Positions 1 to 8,330 of a stretch of 36,012 nt of DNA are shown here, piece by piece. Position 1 is the first letter of the stretch; every line of letters starts with the position of its first letter. Under the pieces are notes generated by a model. The model made no database searches and was not told the origin of the DNA. It saw only the letters and a list, made by a program, of their open reading frames with translations. This DNA is from an uncultured Gammaproteobacteria bacterium (GTDB taxonomy: Bacteria; Pseudomonadota; Gammaproteobacteria; Eutrophobiales; Eutrophobiaceae), in contig CATQGX010000003.1 in NCBI GenBank assembly GCA_958295485.1, forward strand, positions 1-36,012, given 5' to 3'. The translations under genes and the position numbers were made by a program.

Positions 1-128
1 GATACGGACATAAATTCCAGGCCCGACTGGTGCGTGGGGAAGATACGCGGGTTGTTGGGATGACGTGACGCGCGCCAACCACCGTCGTCCGCCCTTCGTC
101 GCCGGGTGCGGACGCGTCGGCGGTTTGG

Positions 129-620
129 CTAAGGCAACGCTTCCAACAATCGCCGCCCTATTCCCTCTGCCAGGCGCACCGGAACGGCATCGCCGATCAT
201 CTCTTCGGCAGCTCGCCTGCTGTCAACGTCCATCTTGAAATCATCCGGGATGGTTTGGATGCGCATGGCTTCGCGCATGGAGATCCCCCTGTTTTGGGTC
301 GGGTGTATGAACCGTCCGCATGCGGGCATCGTGCAACGGCAGGTCATGGTCGGGGCCGGCTTGTCCCACCACATCCTGCCGTAAACGCTTTCGGCGCCAT
401 GTTCGATTTTTTTATGGCATTCCAGCCACATCCTCCGCGGCATTTGCGTCCTGCTCCCCCCGTTTTTCGGTATCGCCTTTATCATCGCCAGCACCTTCGG
501 GGTGTGGTTTCTGGAAAAGTGCAGGCGATCAGGCAGCCACCCGCATTTCGACGGGCTCGGGCGCGAATCGGGATGCGGGTGTCCCGATGCCCGCGCCGGA
601 CCCAACCGCCCACCTGGCAT
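129..620 (-). pseudogene. C-terminal part of a DNA (cytosine-5) methyltransferase, probably a remnant
   Basis: The last ~130 codons read as the target-recognition and C-terminal part of a C5 DNA methyltransferase, the enzyme that methylates cytosine in specific DNA sites. Visible family signatures are HFSRNHTPKVL, an AIPKNGGSR segment, the YGRMWWDKPAPTMT stretch, GRFIHPTQNRGISMREA, QTIPDDF and the terminal GDAVPVRLAEGIG helix. The N-terminal catalytic part (SAM-binding FxGxG, PCQ loop, ENV) is absent: upstream to about 910 the sequence stays GC-rich but no frame continues the family. The gene is therefore partial, and the ~95-bp inverted-repeat element at 913-1006 lies just beyond the point where homology fades. 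The open frame starts at 620, but that codon is not a credible native start. No intact cognate restriction enzyme lies next to it. Bases 1-128 show nothing recognisable. Family call is firm; that it is dead is inference, since the window edge is near. Confidence 0.75.
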
Positions 621-912
621 CCCGCTCGTCCCCGTATCCGTGCTGGGCTGCCCGCAACGGCGCGATCATCGGGGCCGGCCTCAAAACACCGGGCGTTGGA
701 ACGCCACGCCCCGCCGTACCGCAGGCACTGGTGGCGGTTTTGGGGCTTTCGTGGCAGGCACGCCAAGGCCGCGTTTGTGCCCCGCCGCCCGCCCGGCAAC
801 TCGCGCACGATGTCCGGATGCCACCCGCCCCCGCCCCGGATGCCGGCATGGCGCGTCGGCACGGCCGGATCGCGCCGGCATGCGTGCGGCACGCAGGTCG
901 TTTTGAACGCAA

Positions 913-1006
913 GTCAGAACTTGAAAATGTACGTGTGAGTAGGCGTCACGCATACCGTGGAATCCGTCCCTGAGAACTCCAGACAAGCACATTTTCAAGT
1001 TCCGAT
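913..1006 (-). repeat. ~95-bp inverted-repeat element, copy A
   Basis: The ends are a near-perfect inverted repeat with the core AGAACTTGAAAATGTGC (one base differs on the left). The interior matches copy E (20718-20812) when reverse-complemented, including the GGCGTTCCC...GGACGGATTTCCA-like centre. It lies between the methyltransferase remnant and the Argonaute operon. No protein fits inside, so it is either a non-autonomous mobile unit or a structured non-coding site. Confidence 0.8.
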
Positions 1007-1080
1007 ATGAGAAGTACTGATAAAAGTTCTGGATTGAATTTTAGATCTTGCAAAGATTTTTTGGTGTCGTTATGTAACAC

Positions 1081-2628
1081 TCACATAAAAAATCTATAAT
1101 GATCTTGTAATTCATTATCCTCGTTTAACTCAGATAGAATCTTTCCAACCCCACTTGCAAATTTAATAGTAATTGGTAAAAATGTAGAAAACGACGTAGT
1201 GTTCCAGTCGAGTTTTGTTAACCCAAGAATTTCTTTTGCAACTTCTGTTTTTTGTGAATCCCCCTCATGAACGATTCTTAAGGGATTTGGTATCCTGTGT
1301 CCTGCATAAGAACGAATTCTAGGCGAATATCCTGAAGTATATAGCAAAAATTCATTGGCATCTATATCAATCATAGTTCCTCGTAATACCGGGAAATTGC
1401 CTAAGCGCAAAAAATTGATGTTGGAACGGATTTGTTTGATTGCAACAAAGTCCTTTTCAGTATTACCTAACTCATAAATTGCATCATTGAATCCCGTCTT
1501 TTCATCCAGTGAAAATTTAGATGATTTGTGAATTACAACTTTGGCTGGCTTTCTCTTTGCCTTCTCGATATATTTTTTTAGAGCACGCCGCATCAAAGAG
1601 GTTGCTTGATCTTTTTTTAGATTTGCTTGTTTAGAGTATTCGTCTACTTCGACCTCAGAACCTCGAAGTACAAGACCCTCCCCATTATGAGTAAAAACTT
1701 GGGCCATGGATATCTGGATTTCAGTTTTTGGATTATGTTTGTCTACAAAAAATGCTATCCCAACATAGCATGTATCTTGTCGGAGTTTTGCAAGTCGCCA
1801 AGGTTTTCCATTCGCCTTATAGTATAAAGCAGTACTAAAGTTCCAACTAAACGTAGCGGGATTTTCCTTTTGAATATTTTGTAGTTTTTCATAATTTAGA
1901 ATTTGATCCATTGTGCTTTCTTTAACAAGTTGTATTGGAATTCCATATTTCATAACTTTACCTTTTAACGAATTTCTAAAATCGTAACTTTTTTCTTTTG
2001 GTTTTTCTTCTTCGGATATTGTAACTCCCCATTGATCAAGAAATGTTTGTCCTTTTGCTTCCTTTTCATTATGATCTCGTTCCAGTTGTGTCAGGACAAC
2101 TTTTTTAGCACCACGTGTAAATTCAGATATTCCACAGTATTTTTCAACAACTTTTGGAAGTGCACAAATTATTACATTTGGAACATCATCCTCACTTTTG
2201 ATTTGTTTTACTTTATTTGCATACAAATTCACCCCGTATGCAATCGTCTCGTTCATTGATCCTACACCTTGCTCAATTTTACCCAAATCGTAAATGTCAG
2301 ATATTGACTCATTCCAGTTAGAAGATGTGTGAAGTTTGCATCTAAATGGATTGTTTTCGTTCATTCCGGGATAGTCTGGAAACAACCAATGATTGGATTT
2401 GGGACTTTTTACAGGGTTTTGAATCAACTTAATGATTTTTATAGCCATTTCAGTACAATTCTTGTTGCCTATTATTCCGATCTTGATGCTTTCTGGTGGG
2501 GAGCCTTCAGTTGGGTAATGATATGGACCATAATACTTTAATCCAAATCGGGGATCCTTGTCTTCCTCTTTGTTGCCAAATATCAAATCTGGTTCGGGCA
2601 GATACGTTGTCTCAAAATCAATAGTCAT
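1081..2628 (-). CDS. Short prokaryotic Argonaute (MID-PIWI), predicted catalytically inactive
   Basis: The 515-aa product has the build of a short pAgo: no N or PAZ domain, a MID region and a C-terminal PIWI domain. Signatures are the N-terminal LPEPDLIFGN followed by DPRFGLKYYGPY, a HKSSKFSLDEKTGF segment, the LGNFPVLRGTMIDID and LLYTSGYSPRIRSYAG blocks with IPNPLRI, and the closing TKLDWNTTSF...PITIKFASGVGKIL. Where active Argonautes carry the first Asp of the DEDX tetrad, this one reads YVGIAFF (near 1740-1768), so guide-directed cleavage is unlikely. The family binds a guide and a target and signals to a partner effector. I chose the ATG at 2628 because it has a GGTGA ribosome site five bases upstream, begins right before the family's first motif, and overlaps the upstream gene by only 11 bp. 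An open frame reaches 2694 but adds a lysine-rich stretch. The gene is AT-rich compared with its surroundings. Confidence 0.9.
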   Translation of the reverse strand: MTIDFETTYLPEPDLIFGNKEEDKDPRFGLKYYGPYHYPTEGSPPESIKIGIIGNKNCTEMAIKIIKLIQNPVKSPKSNHWLFPDYPGMNENNPFRCKLHTSSNWNESISDIYDLGKIEQGVGSMNETIAYGVNLYANKVKQIKSEDDVPNVIICALPKVVEKYCGISEFTRGAKKVVLTQLERDHNEKEAKGQTFLDQWGVTISEEEKPKEKSYDFRNSLKGKVMKYGIPIQLVKESTMDQILNYEKLQNIQKENPATFSWNFSTALYYKANGKPWRLAKLRQDTCYVGIAFFVDKHNPKTEIQISMAQVFTHNGEGLVLRGSEVEVDEYSKQANLKKDQATSLMRRALKKYIEKAKRKPAKVVIHKSSKFSLDEKTGFNDAIYELGNTEKDFVAIKQIRSNINFLRLGNFPVLRGTMIDIDANEFLLYTSGYSPRIRSYAGHRIPNPLRIVHEGDSQKTEVAKEILGLTKLDWNTTSFSTFLPITIKFASGVGKILSELNEDNELQDHYRFFM

Positions 2629-4114
2629 GTTGGTCACCTTCTTCTGGTTCTTCTTCTTTTTCTTCACTGCTAGATTGTACATTGTATTCCTCAATGAAAT
2701 TTTTTAAATCAGATGTTGGAATATCCCAATTGATTCCAGTGTTGATGGTTGTTTGAACTGGTTCGTGTGAGATGACAATGCCTTTTTCGACAAAAAGATC
2801 ATTTCCATCACCTAGTTTGCTAATCCAAAATAAAACACTGTTAAGAAAACTGTTGTTGTATTTGTTATATGACATCCTTGTAATTATTGTTCCCGCTCTA
2901 GGATCTTTTGTGACATGTTTTCCATCATCTGTAATTACCATTGTGGGGTTTAATCTAAGGTAAAACTTGTCATGTAGTTTTGTAATTGTGGGTCTTACTG
3001 CCGCGTGCACATAAACTTCCTTTTTAAGTTGTTCTGCATACATGAGTTTGGCAACTTGCTTGGTTCTGATTCCACCGTGTCTTGTAGACCATGCTTCAGA
3101 ACGATATTTATCCGATACAGGATAGTATAGCCGTTTATTTTTATTATCAAAGTACATTCCTAAGTTTGATCCATGCGCCCTGACCTCTTTATTTAACAAT
3201 GCAATGATGATTTTTTCCTTATCTCCTCCATCTAACCATTTGTCGATGGATTCTTTGTGAATGCTATCCTTACTAACTATTTCATGATGGTAATTGTCGG
3301 GATTGGTCAGGTTTTGGAAGGTTATTATCTTATCTTCGTGTGATTGATAACGTAAATTGAAGTATCTGTTAGAATGATTTTTTTTTAATGCGGTTACTGC
3401 TTCAATAAAAGAGGAATAGATTGCAGTTCCAACATAAACAAACTTTGGCAAACTTGTCACTTCGAACAAATTGCTGTAAAGGACTTCTTTTACGTTGTCT
3501 GGTTCTCCGCTAATAATAGACAATCTATACTGTTCTTTTTTCACACGCTTTTTCATTTGATCTATTTCATAACATTCTGCGATAATGCATTGGGTTCCTC
3601 TTCTTGTATAAATAGCACCTTTGAGAAATGCTTTCTTTTCTTTTTTTTCATCTCTGTAAATCCCATCTTCCGATGGAATTAGTATTTTTGGAGACGGTGG
3701 AATGTAAATTATTGCAAATCTTCTTTTCTTGCCATCAAATTCTCGGATAAACTCTGCATATCCAATTTCAAGTGATATGTCAAGATAAGAATTAATTTTT
3801 TCCTGTAAAGATGCTTGCTCTATTGTAAAATCCTCTGGAAGGCCAAGTTTTACAAATGCCCCCTTGATCTCATTGTTGGAGTGATCATTTTGGTGTACTC
3901 CTAGAACCAGATATCCCCCACCTGCATTAGAGAACCCATATACATCTTTGATGATTTTCGGAAAATCATTCGAATTCCTACTAATGTCCAATGTTGCTTT
4001 AAAATCAAGATAGTTTGTTTCCTTAGTTTGAGATAAGAGATAATCTATGACAAAATCCCCTAACGGATCAGTTAATTCGTTGTTGATCGTGACACTTCCT
4101 CGTCGATCTGACAT
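2618..4114 (-). CDS. Schlafen/AlbA_2-domain protein with APAZ-like C-terminal half, partner of the Argonaute
   Basis: This 498-aa protein begins with an AlbA_2 (Schlafen/RecG-like) domain at about residues 25-185: NYLDFKATLDI, then the KIIKDVYGFSNAGGGYLVLGV core, and GAIYTRRGTQ near the end. AlbA_2 domains are linked to nucleic-acid or nucleotide binding and, in Schlafens, RNase activity. The C-terminal ~280 residues fit the APAZ region that accompanies short Argonautes: GSNLGMYFDNKNKRLYYPV, STRHGGIRTKQVAKL, a block ending FYLRLNPTMVITDDGKHV, and NSFLNSVLFWISKL. APAZ corresponds to the N/linker part missing from short pAgos and forms the heterodimer contact. The acidic tail (SSSEEKEEEPEEGD) overlaps the Argonaute start by 11 bp, so the two are translationally coupled. 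The start ATG lies ~22 bp after a TATA-like box. The AlbA_2 call is firm; the APAZ call rests on pattern similarity and gene context. Confidence 0.8.
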   Translation of the reverse strand: MSDRRGSVTINNELTDPLGDFVIDYLLSQTKETNYLDFKATLDISRNSNDFPKIIKDVYGFSNAGGGYLVLGVHQNDHSNNEIKGAFVKLGLPEDFTIEQASLQEKINSYLDISLEIGYAEFIREFDGKKRRFAIIYIPPSPKILIPSEDGIYRDEKKEKKAFLKGAIYTRRGTQCIIAECYEIDQMKKRVKKEQYRLSIISGEPDNVKEVLYSNLFEVTSLPKFVYVGTAIYSSFIEAVTALKKNHSNRYFNLRYQSHEDKIITFQNLTNPDNYHHEIVSKDSIHKESIDKWLDGGDKEKIIIALLNKEVRAHGSNLGMYFDNKNKRLYYPVSDKYRSEAWSTRHGGIRTKQVAKLMYAEQLKKEVYVHAAVRPTITKLHDKFYLRLNPTMVITDDGKHVTKDPRAGTIITRMSYNKYNNSFLNSVLFWISKLGDGNDLFVEKGIVISHEPVQTTINTGINWDIPTSDLKNFIEEYNVQSSSEEKEEEPEEGDQHDY

Positions 4115-4128
4115 ATTCCTTTGACGGG

Positions 4129-4142
4129 GTTTTTAAATATAA
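4129..4142 (-). promoter_or_regulatory. TATA-like box of the Argonaute operon
   Basis: Read on the minus strand, ACTTATATTTAAAAACC is centred about 23-25 bases upstream of the ATG at 4114, the archaeal TATA-box distance for a leaderless or nearly leaderless transcript. Confidence 0.7.
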
Positions 4143-4312
4143 GTAATTCTGGTTCTGTGTAAAGCCAGACACCCGGAAATGGGGGGGATTCCGCCCTCTT
4201 CCAGGATCATTGATTTTTCTCATTTTGAACCCAGGCGGATGCCCCCCTGTCCATATCAGGTGAGCCGGCAGGCGGCAACCCTGTCCAGACACCGGGCCCC
4301 CACAAGCCCCCC

Positions 4313-4633
4313 GTTTGGGCCAATCCTGCCATACTTGTCAAACTTTAGGCGTGGGGCCCACGCCTGACGTGCAGAAAACCCCCCCCCCCCCCCGTTTGGG
4401 CCAATCCTGCCATACTTGTCAAACTTTAGGCGTGGGGTCCACGCCTGACGTGCACCCGGCCGCAGGTTCCGGCCGATCCTGCCAACTTTGTCAACCTTCA
4501 GGCGTGGGGCCCACGCCTGACGTGCACCCGGCCGCAGGTTCCGGCCGATCCTGCCAACTTTGTCAACCTTCAGGCGTGGGGCCCACGCCTGACGTGCACC
4601 CGGCCGCAGGTTCCGGCCGATCCTGCCAACTTT
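4313..4633. repeat. Palindromic minisatellite array, inverted relative to the 22-kb array
   Basis: Four copies of a unit built around the palindrome AGGCGTGGGGCCCACGCCT (9-bp arms, one centre base), at about 4347, 4427, 4499 and 4571. Spacing is ~80 bp for the first step, then 72 bp, with a partial unit at the end. The flank in each unit reads GATCCTGCC...TTTGTCAA and GTGCACCCGGCCGCAGGTTCC, the reverse complement of the 72-bp variant at 23449-23684. The second copy has a G-to-T change at the palindrome centre region (GGGGTCCACG). A run of 15 C at 4379-4393 separates copies one and two. It follows the start side of the Argonaute operon. Confidence 0.92.
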
Positions 4634-4652
4634 CTAGTTTGTGCGGCAACCA

Positions 4653-4860
4653 GGTTTTGTCCCGAATTCGGGGGTTTTTTGATCCAAGCGGCATGCTTGT
4701 CCTGTGACTGTCAACTGCACATGTTTGCGAGTCCTGCTGGCTCCAAATCTCGAATTTTACACGTAAAATGCGCGTTTGCCAACATGCAGCAAGTAACATC
4801 CGCGGACGCCGGAGGTTTTCCGGCCTTGGATCAAAAAACCCCCGAATTCAGGACAAAACC
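4653..4860. repeat. Small inverted-repeat (MITE-like) element
   Basis: Two 36-bp arms, 4653-4688 and 4825-4860, are reverse complements with one mismatch (core CCCGAATTCGGGGG then TTTTTTGATCCAAG on the left). They enclose ~136 bp without a convincing gene. Size and structure fit a miniature inverted-repeat transposable element or the scar of one. No target duplication is obvious because the outer flanks are themselves repeats. Confidence 0.75.
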
Positions 4861-4927
4861 CGGCAACCATGCCTGAAACCCCAAAATCGGAATCTTCGGT
4901 GTGCTTGAAATCAGAGTCGTCGTACAA
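4858..4927 (+). repeat. ~70-bp imperfect palindromic element, copy 1
   Basis: Shares the consensus GGCAACCNTGCCTGAAACC, then CCAAAATCGGAATCTTCGG and GTGCTTGAAATCAGA with copies at 8182-8251, 9417-9488 and 26778-26847. The terminal TGTGCGG/CGCACA pair is degenerate here because the left end merges with the arm of the neighbouring inverted-repeat element. Confidence 0.7.
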
Positions 4928-5162
4928 ATTACAGTCGACACATTTCCATATTCCCAAAACCCTGATGATCCACACGGGTGGAAACCGCTCCGGATGAAGT
5001 GCCTGACAGGCCACGTCTGACAGACCTGAATCTGAACACACCGATGTCAAGCACGGATCTGCGGCCTGGTTATCCGGTTCAAAGAAGGGCGCGCCGGAAA
5101 CTGAATCAGAGGGAGGATATGCCACACCGGTTATCTTTGAAAAAGAGGAGGGTTGTAATCCG

Positions 5163-5261
5163 TCAGCCGGCCTGCCACCTGCAGCCGGGGCAGGCATCCC
5201 CGGAGTGCAGGGCCGTCGGATCGTGACACTTTGGACATTCGTAATACCCGGTATCCGTCAT
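5163..5261 (-). CDS. 32-residue zinc-ribbon microprotein
   Basis: From an ATG at 5261 the minus strand codes for 32 residues with a complete zinc-ribbon: YYECPKCHDPTALHSG then DACPGCRWQAG, that is CPKC and CPGC knuckles 11 residues apart. An almost identical microprotein lies at 27082-27180, and the same ribbon forms the tail of the 2H phosphoesterase at 8331-9068 (YYKCPSCHDPTTLHP, FCPRCGWQVS). A TATA-like box GCCTTAAATAC at about 5278-5288 lies ~22 bases before the ATG, so it could be transcribed alone and leaderless. The preservation of all four cysteines in two copies argues for selection, but a recent duplication would also explain it. Function unknown; such ribbons bind nucleic acid or protein partners. 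Confidence 0.6.
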   Translation of the reverse strand: MTDTGYYECPKCHDPTALHSGDACPGCRWQAG

Positions 5262-5584
5262 GTCGTTTAAGGCGGATCTGTATTTAAGGCGGGTCTTTCA
5301 GTGGAACTGGTCATGCAGGGTTTTGAGATCCTCCCCCCACCACCAGTCGATTACAGAGAACTTCAGAACGCCAAGACCATCCGGTATGCCAGTTGTATAA
5401 AGGACGCATCCATTCAGATGTCGACCCGACGGACCTCAAAAAAATTGCCGTTCGGGCAGGCATAATGATAGTTATGGGCATTGACTCCAAGTAACACTGT
5501 TTTATCACAGCCGAAACCGGCAAGTTGAATAGCAGACTGTGCGCTGACCGTACGAATAACATACCCTGAAATTGTAATTCCCGG

Positions 5585-5956
5585 TCATTCCACGTGCGTG
5601 AACGTCTTTCCGTAACAGTGTTGGCACTGCTCCTCGCCGATATAGTGGTATATGAGCGCGAACGGCCCTGTAAACAGCATCAGTACCACCATGAGGACCG
5701 TCCTGTTGGGCCTCTGTATCAGAGTCGGACGGCGACACGCATCGCATATCTTGATCCCCTTTTTCCAGCCCCTGACATTTCCTCCCCCCGGCTGATCCGT
5801 AATGTCTGTACCCTGACATGCCGTACAGTATTTTTTGCGCGTGAAATAGTATACCAGTGCGAACATCCCGACGATAAGCAATAACGTGATAAGTATGGCA
5901 ATATGGTATGCGCGTTTTATTTCGGTATTTGTTCCGCAGTGACAACACCTGTCCAT
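5585..5956 (-). CDS. Membrane protein with two duplicated CxxC-helix-CxxC (LITAF-like) halves
   Basis: The 123-aa product is an internal duplication. Half one: CCHCG, a hydrophobic helix (HIAILITLLLIVGMFALVYY), then KKYCTACQG. Half two: KICDACRR, a second helix (VLMVVLMLFTGPFALIYHY), then EEQCQHCYG. In each half a CxxC knuckle, a hydrophobic segment, an aromatic YY/YH pair and a second CxxC follow in the same order. That is the topology of the LITAF/SIMPLE zinc fold, where a hydrophobic segment enters the membrane while the knuckles share one zinc on the same side. Whether these are LITAF homologues or convergent is open. The start ATG has a TTTATTA box about 30 bp upstream. Divergent from the CAP gene; function unknown. 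Confidence 0.7.
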   Translation of the reverse strand: MDRCCHCGTNTEIKRAYHIAILITLLLIVGMFALVYYFTRKKYCTACQGTDITDQPGGGNVRGWKKGIKICDACRRPTLIQRPNRTVLMVVLMLFTGPFALIYHYIGEEQCQHCYGKTFTHVE

Positions 5957-6324
5957 GCCGTATGGTGTGTCGTCTGCACGTAATAAACCGTTCGTAACCG
6001 GCCATGTGTTTTTGCCGAATTCTAATTTCTAGTCACGAAATTGATTGATTGGTGGTTTTTGTGTCATGATGCTAGGCACGACGTGACCGATCACTATTAT
6101 GGATGTGTGGAATTTGCCGTTAAAATTAACGTGGAATGTCGTTGCAAGTTGAATGATGAAAAGGCCAGATTGGGGCGAACAAGACCTTGAGATCTGCCGA
6201 AGGTGTCATGAAAAGGCAAAGGCTGGAAATAGAGGATCCACAAAATCTCAATTGTGCGAGATCATCCCCGGAATTACACAAAACCCAAAAAACCTCATCT
6301 TAAATACCGGCCCCGTCAAACCGT
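5957..6324. other. Intergenic region between divergent genes
   Basis: Holds the leftward promoter (TTTATTA on the minus strand near 5985-5992) and the rightward TATA box at about 6297-6305. A 60-codon open frame starts at 6153 (it contains ICRRCHEK) but runs over the CAP promoter and start; I do not call it a gene. Nothing else seen. Confidence 0.5.
6297..6305 (+). promoter_or_regulatory. TATA-like box of the CAP-domain gene
   Basis: CATCTTAAATACC is centred ~23 bases before the ATG at 6325, fitting an archaeal leaderless transcript and supporting that start. Confidence 0.65.
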
Positions 6325-7869
6325 ATGTCGGGTAGACGACACGTGTACTGCAGGCATTATTTTGTAAGAGACGGATCCGGTGCCATGGTTTGCGCCAAAT
6401 GCAACACGCCGCGCAGCTTTGCACACAAAAGGCGCAAACGGAGGTTTGGCGGTAGTGGCGGAGCCCCAAACAACCGATCTGCCTTCCGCCGGCGCAGACA
6501 CAGAAAAGGACGAAGCGGTACATCCGGCATAGTGCGCGGCACGGGTTCATTTTTGGCATGGGGTATCACACTGTCCGTAATCCTCACAATTCTGATCGCC
6601 GCCTCATTCATGGTGGTCGGATGGGTGCAATCGGGCGGAATGGATGATGCGGCGGACACCGTCAGCGATACCGTTCTGAGGCCGGCGGCCAGCCCAACGG
6701 GAATGGATGATGCGGCGGACACCGTCAGCGATATGCCCCAAAGAAAGGTCATCCGTCCTGGTTCCGTGAATCAAGACACCGTTTCGATCAGCGACGGTCA
6801 TGGCGGCACGCTTACAAAACGCATATTGTTGCACGACACCCCCGAGATGGAAACCTCACACAGGGACGGCGAGATCATATCATACGATTTTTCCTTTGGC
6901 GGGTGGTACGCGTCAAGGGAGACGTGGCTGTCGGGTACGAGCATGTCCGAATCCCCGCCTATACGCCGTGCAGAACAGGAGAACAATTTTCTAAACATTC
7001 CGCTGGAAGATCTGTATCGGGCGGCATTGAAAGAGATCAATGAGGACCGCAGGAAACACGGGGTAGGGCCCGTACTGTTGAGCGACAACATGGCCGCACA
7101 GGCGCACGCCCAGAGCAACCATGAATATTCAAAGATGTCACACTGGATGTTCAACGGGGAAAAACCATACATGACGTACAGCATGATGGGCGGGGTCGGA
7201 TATGCCCGACAAAATATCGCATCACAGGCATACGACGATCCACGGGAGTGTCATTCCGTGATGGTTCTGTGCACCACGATCGAACCCGCATCTACCATGA
7301 AAAAACTGCACCGCGGGATGGTGTACGACGACGCACATGCGAATTGGGGTCACAGGGACAACATACTGGATCCGCACCACACGCATGTCAGCATAGGCAT
7401 AGTTTCCAGCGAATACGCACTGTATTTCGTGCAACACTTTGAGGGGCATCACATCGAATACCTTGATGATACGGGGCAGCAAAACCCGATAGACATGATC
7501 GGCGGAAAGTTTGTGATAAAGGGCGAGATCCCCGAAAAGCACGAGATGTCATCAATAGCAATACTTGGTGAACCGCTGCCGTCTAAAACCGCATATTACC
7601 GCGACGGGGATCTGCCGTCATATTCGTATGGGGATGTCGCGGCCGTGGTGGCAAAACCGTTGCTACGGGGCCAATACGATGACGTCGAAGGATACGATAC
7701 GGTTATGGCCGACAGGTGGGATGTTTCCCGGGACGGAATTCACATAGAATTTGGCCCGATATCGGCAATGGCCGGCGACGGGGCATACACAATCATGCTG
7801 TGGTTGAAGGACGGGGCCACCGGCGAAGAGTTTGTCGGGGCAGAGCGAACGTTTTACCTGGCGGACTGA
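6325..7869 (+). CDS. Membrane-anchored CAP (SCP-like) domain protein
   Basis: The 514-aa protein has an N-terminal cytoplasmic part with possible zinc ligands (YCRHYF, VCAKC, residues 8-26) and a strongly basic stretch (residues 34-62), one transmembrane helix at about 75-100, and an outside portion. The CAP domain runs from about residue 226 (LEDLYRAALKEINEDRRKHG) through AQAHAQSNHEYSKMSHW to GHRDNIL (about 342) and ALYFVQHF. Histidine and acidic residues typical of the CAP cavity are present. The C-terminal ~120 residues look like a beta-sandwich domain. Just outside the membrane an 11-residue segment GMDDAADTVSD is repeated with a 21-residue period (105 and 126), a recent in-frame duplication. 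CAP proteins are secreted or surface proteins with varied roles (lipid or peptide binding). A TATA box 23 bp upstream fixes the start. The role here is unknown. Confidence 0.85.
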   Translation: MSGRRHVYCRHYFVRDGSGAMVCAKCNTPRSFAHKRRKRRFGGSGGAPNNRSAFRRRRHRKGRSGTSGIVRGTGSFLAWGITLSVILTILIAASFMVVGWVQSGGMDDAADTVSDTVLRPAASPTGMDDAADTVSDMPQRKVIRPGSVNQDTVSISDGHGGTLTKRILLHDTPEMETSHRDGEIISYDFSFGGWYASRETWLSGTSMSESPPIRRAEQENNFLNIPLEDLYRAALKEINEDRRKHGVGPVLLSDNMAAQAHAQSNHEYSKMSHWMFNGEKPYMTYSMMGGVGYARQNIASQAYDDPRECHSVMVLCTTIEPASTMKKLHRGMVYDDAHANWGHRDNILDPHHTHVSIGIVSSEYALYFVQHFEGHHIEYLDDTGQQNPIDMIGGKFVIKGEIPEKHEMSSIAILGEPLPSKTAYYRDGDLPSYSYGDVAAVVAKPLLRGQYDDVEGYDTVMADRWDVSRDGIHIEFGPISAMAGDGAYTIMLWLKDGATGEEFVGAERTFYLAD

Positions 7870-8330
7870 TCATGCCAAAGTTTAGCCAACATGGGCGGCC
7901 GGCAAGAATTAATCTGGCCCACCCATTTTTTGCACAAGAAACCATCGTGTTGCGATGGATGGCGTGGTCAAGGGACACAGCGCCCCCCCCCCCCCCAAAA
8001 AAAACGTCCGCCAAACAGGCAATCCACATCTGGTCGCGCACCTCAAAACATGCAGATCACGCATGTGCCGGATTGAAACCACGATTCTGGACGGATGGCA
8101 GGCACGAACGGTTTGTGCCATTCCACAGGACAGGCTACTGCAGATCTGTCTGTCACATCATCAACACTCCCAAACCACCCCCTGCGACAACCTGGATTTC
8201 AGGCACGTTCGGGAACCCGGATTCTGGGGTTTCGGGCAGGGTTGCCGCACAAACCTCCAGACCGGCAAAACAACGCGTTTGAGGCCTCCAATCATACGGA
8301 TCTCGGGCAAAAAGGTGTTTGTGTGGGCCG
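7870..8330. other. Intergenic region with a C14-A8 tract and a ~70-bp element
   Basis: Between convergent genes. A run of 14 C (7983-7996) is directly followed by 8 A (7997-8004). A ~70-bp palindromic element lies at 8182-8251. I see no gene; open frames here are short and conflicting. Confidence 0.6.
8182..8251 (-). repeat. ~70-bp imperfect palindromic element, copy 2
   Basis: On the minus strand it begins TGTGCGGCAACCCTGCCCG, continues AAACCCCAGAATCCGGG and ends CCTGAAATCCAGGTTGTCGC, matching the 26778 copy nearly position for position. Confidence 0.75.

Larger units (their letters stand above)
4858..5316. repeat. Dispersed ~455-bp segment carrying a zinc-ribbon microgene, copy 1
   Basis: This segment is clearly homologous, in the same orientation, to 26778-27233. 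It starts with a member of the ~70-bp element family (4858-4927), continues through ~235 bp of conserved sequence without a convincing gene, and ends with the microgene and its promoter. A decayed third relative covers about 10955-11085. Confidence 0.85.

Noticed and set aside
2629..2694. Longer Argonaute N-terminus starting at 2694
   Set aside because: It adds a lysine-rich stretch with no family match, while the ATG at 2628 has a GGTGA ribosome site and leads straight into the conserved motif.
4757..5197. Minus-strand frame sharing a peptide start (MPAPAAGGRPADGLQPSSFS) with one at 26832-27116
   Set aside because: Similarity reflects the ~455-bp DNA repeat; the frames diverge after a short distance because of indels, and they overlap the end of the zinc-ribbon microgene in another frame.
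6153..6335. 60-codon frame containing ICRRCHEK
   Set aside because: It covers the promoter and start of the CAP gene and has no second cysteine knuckle.
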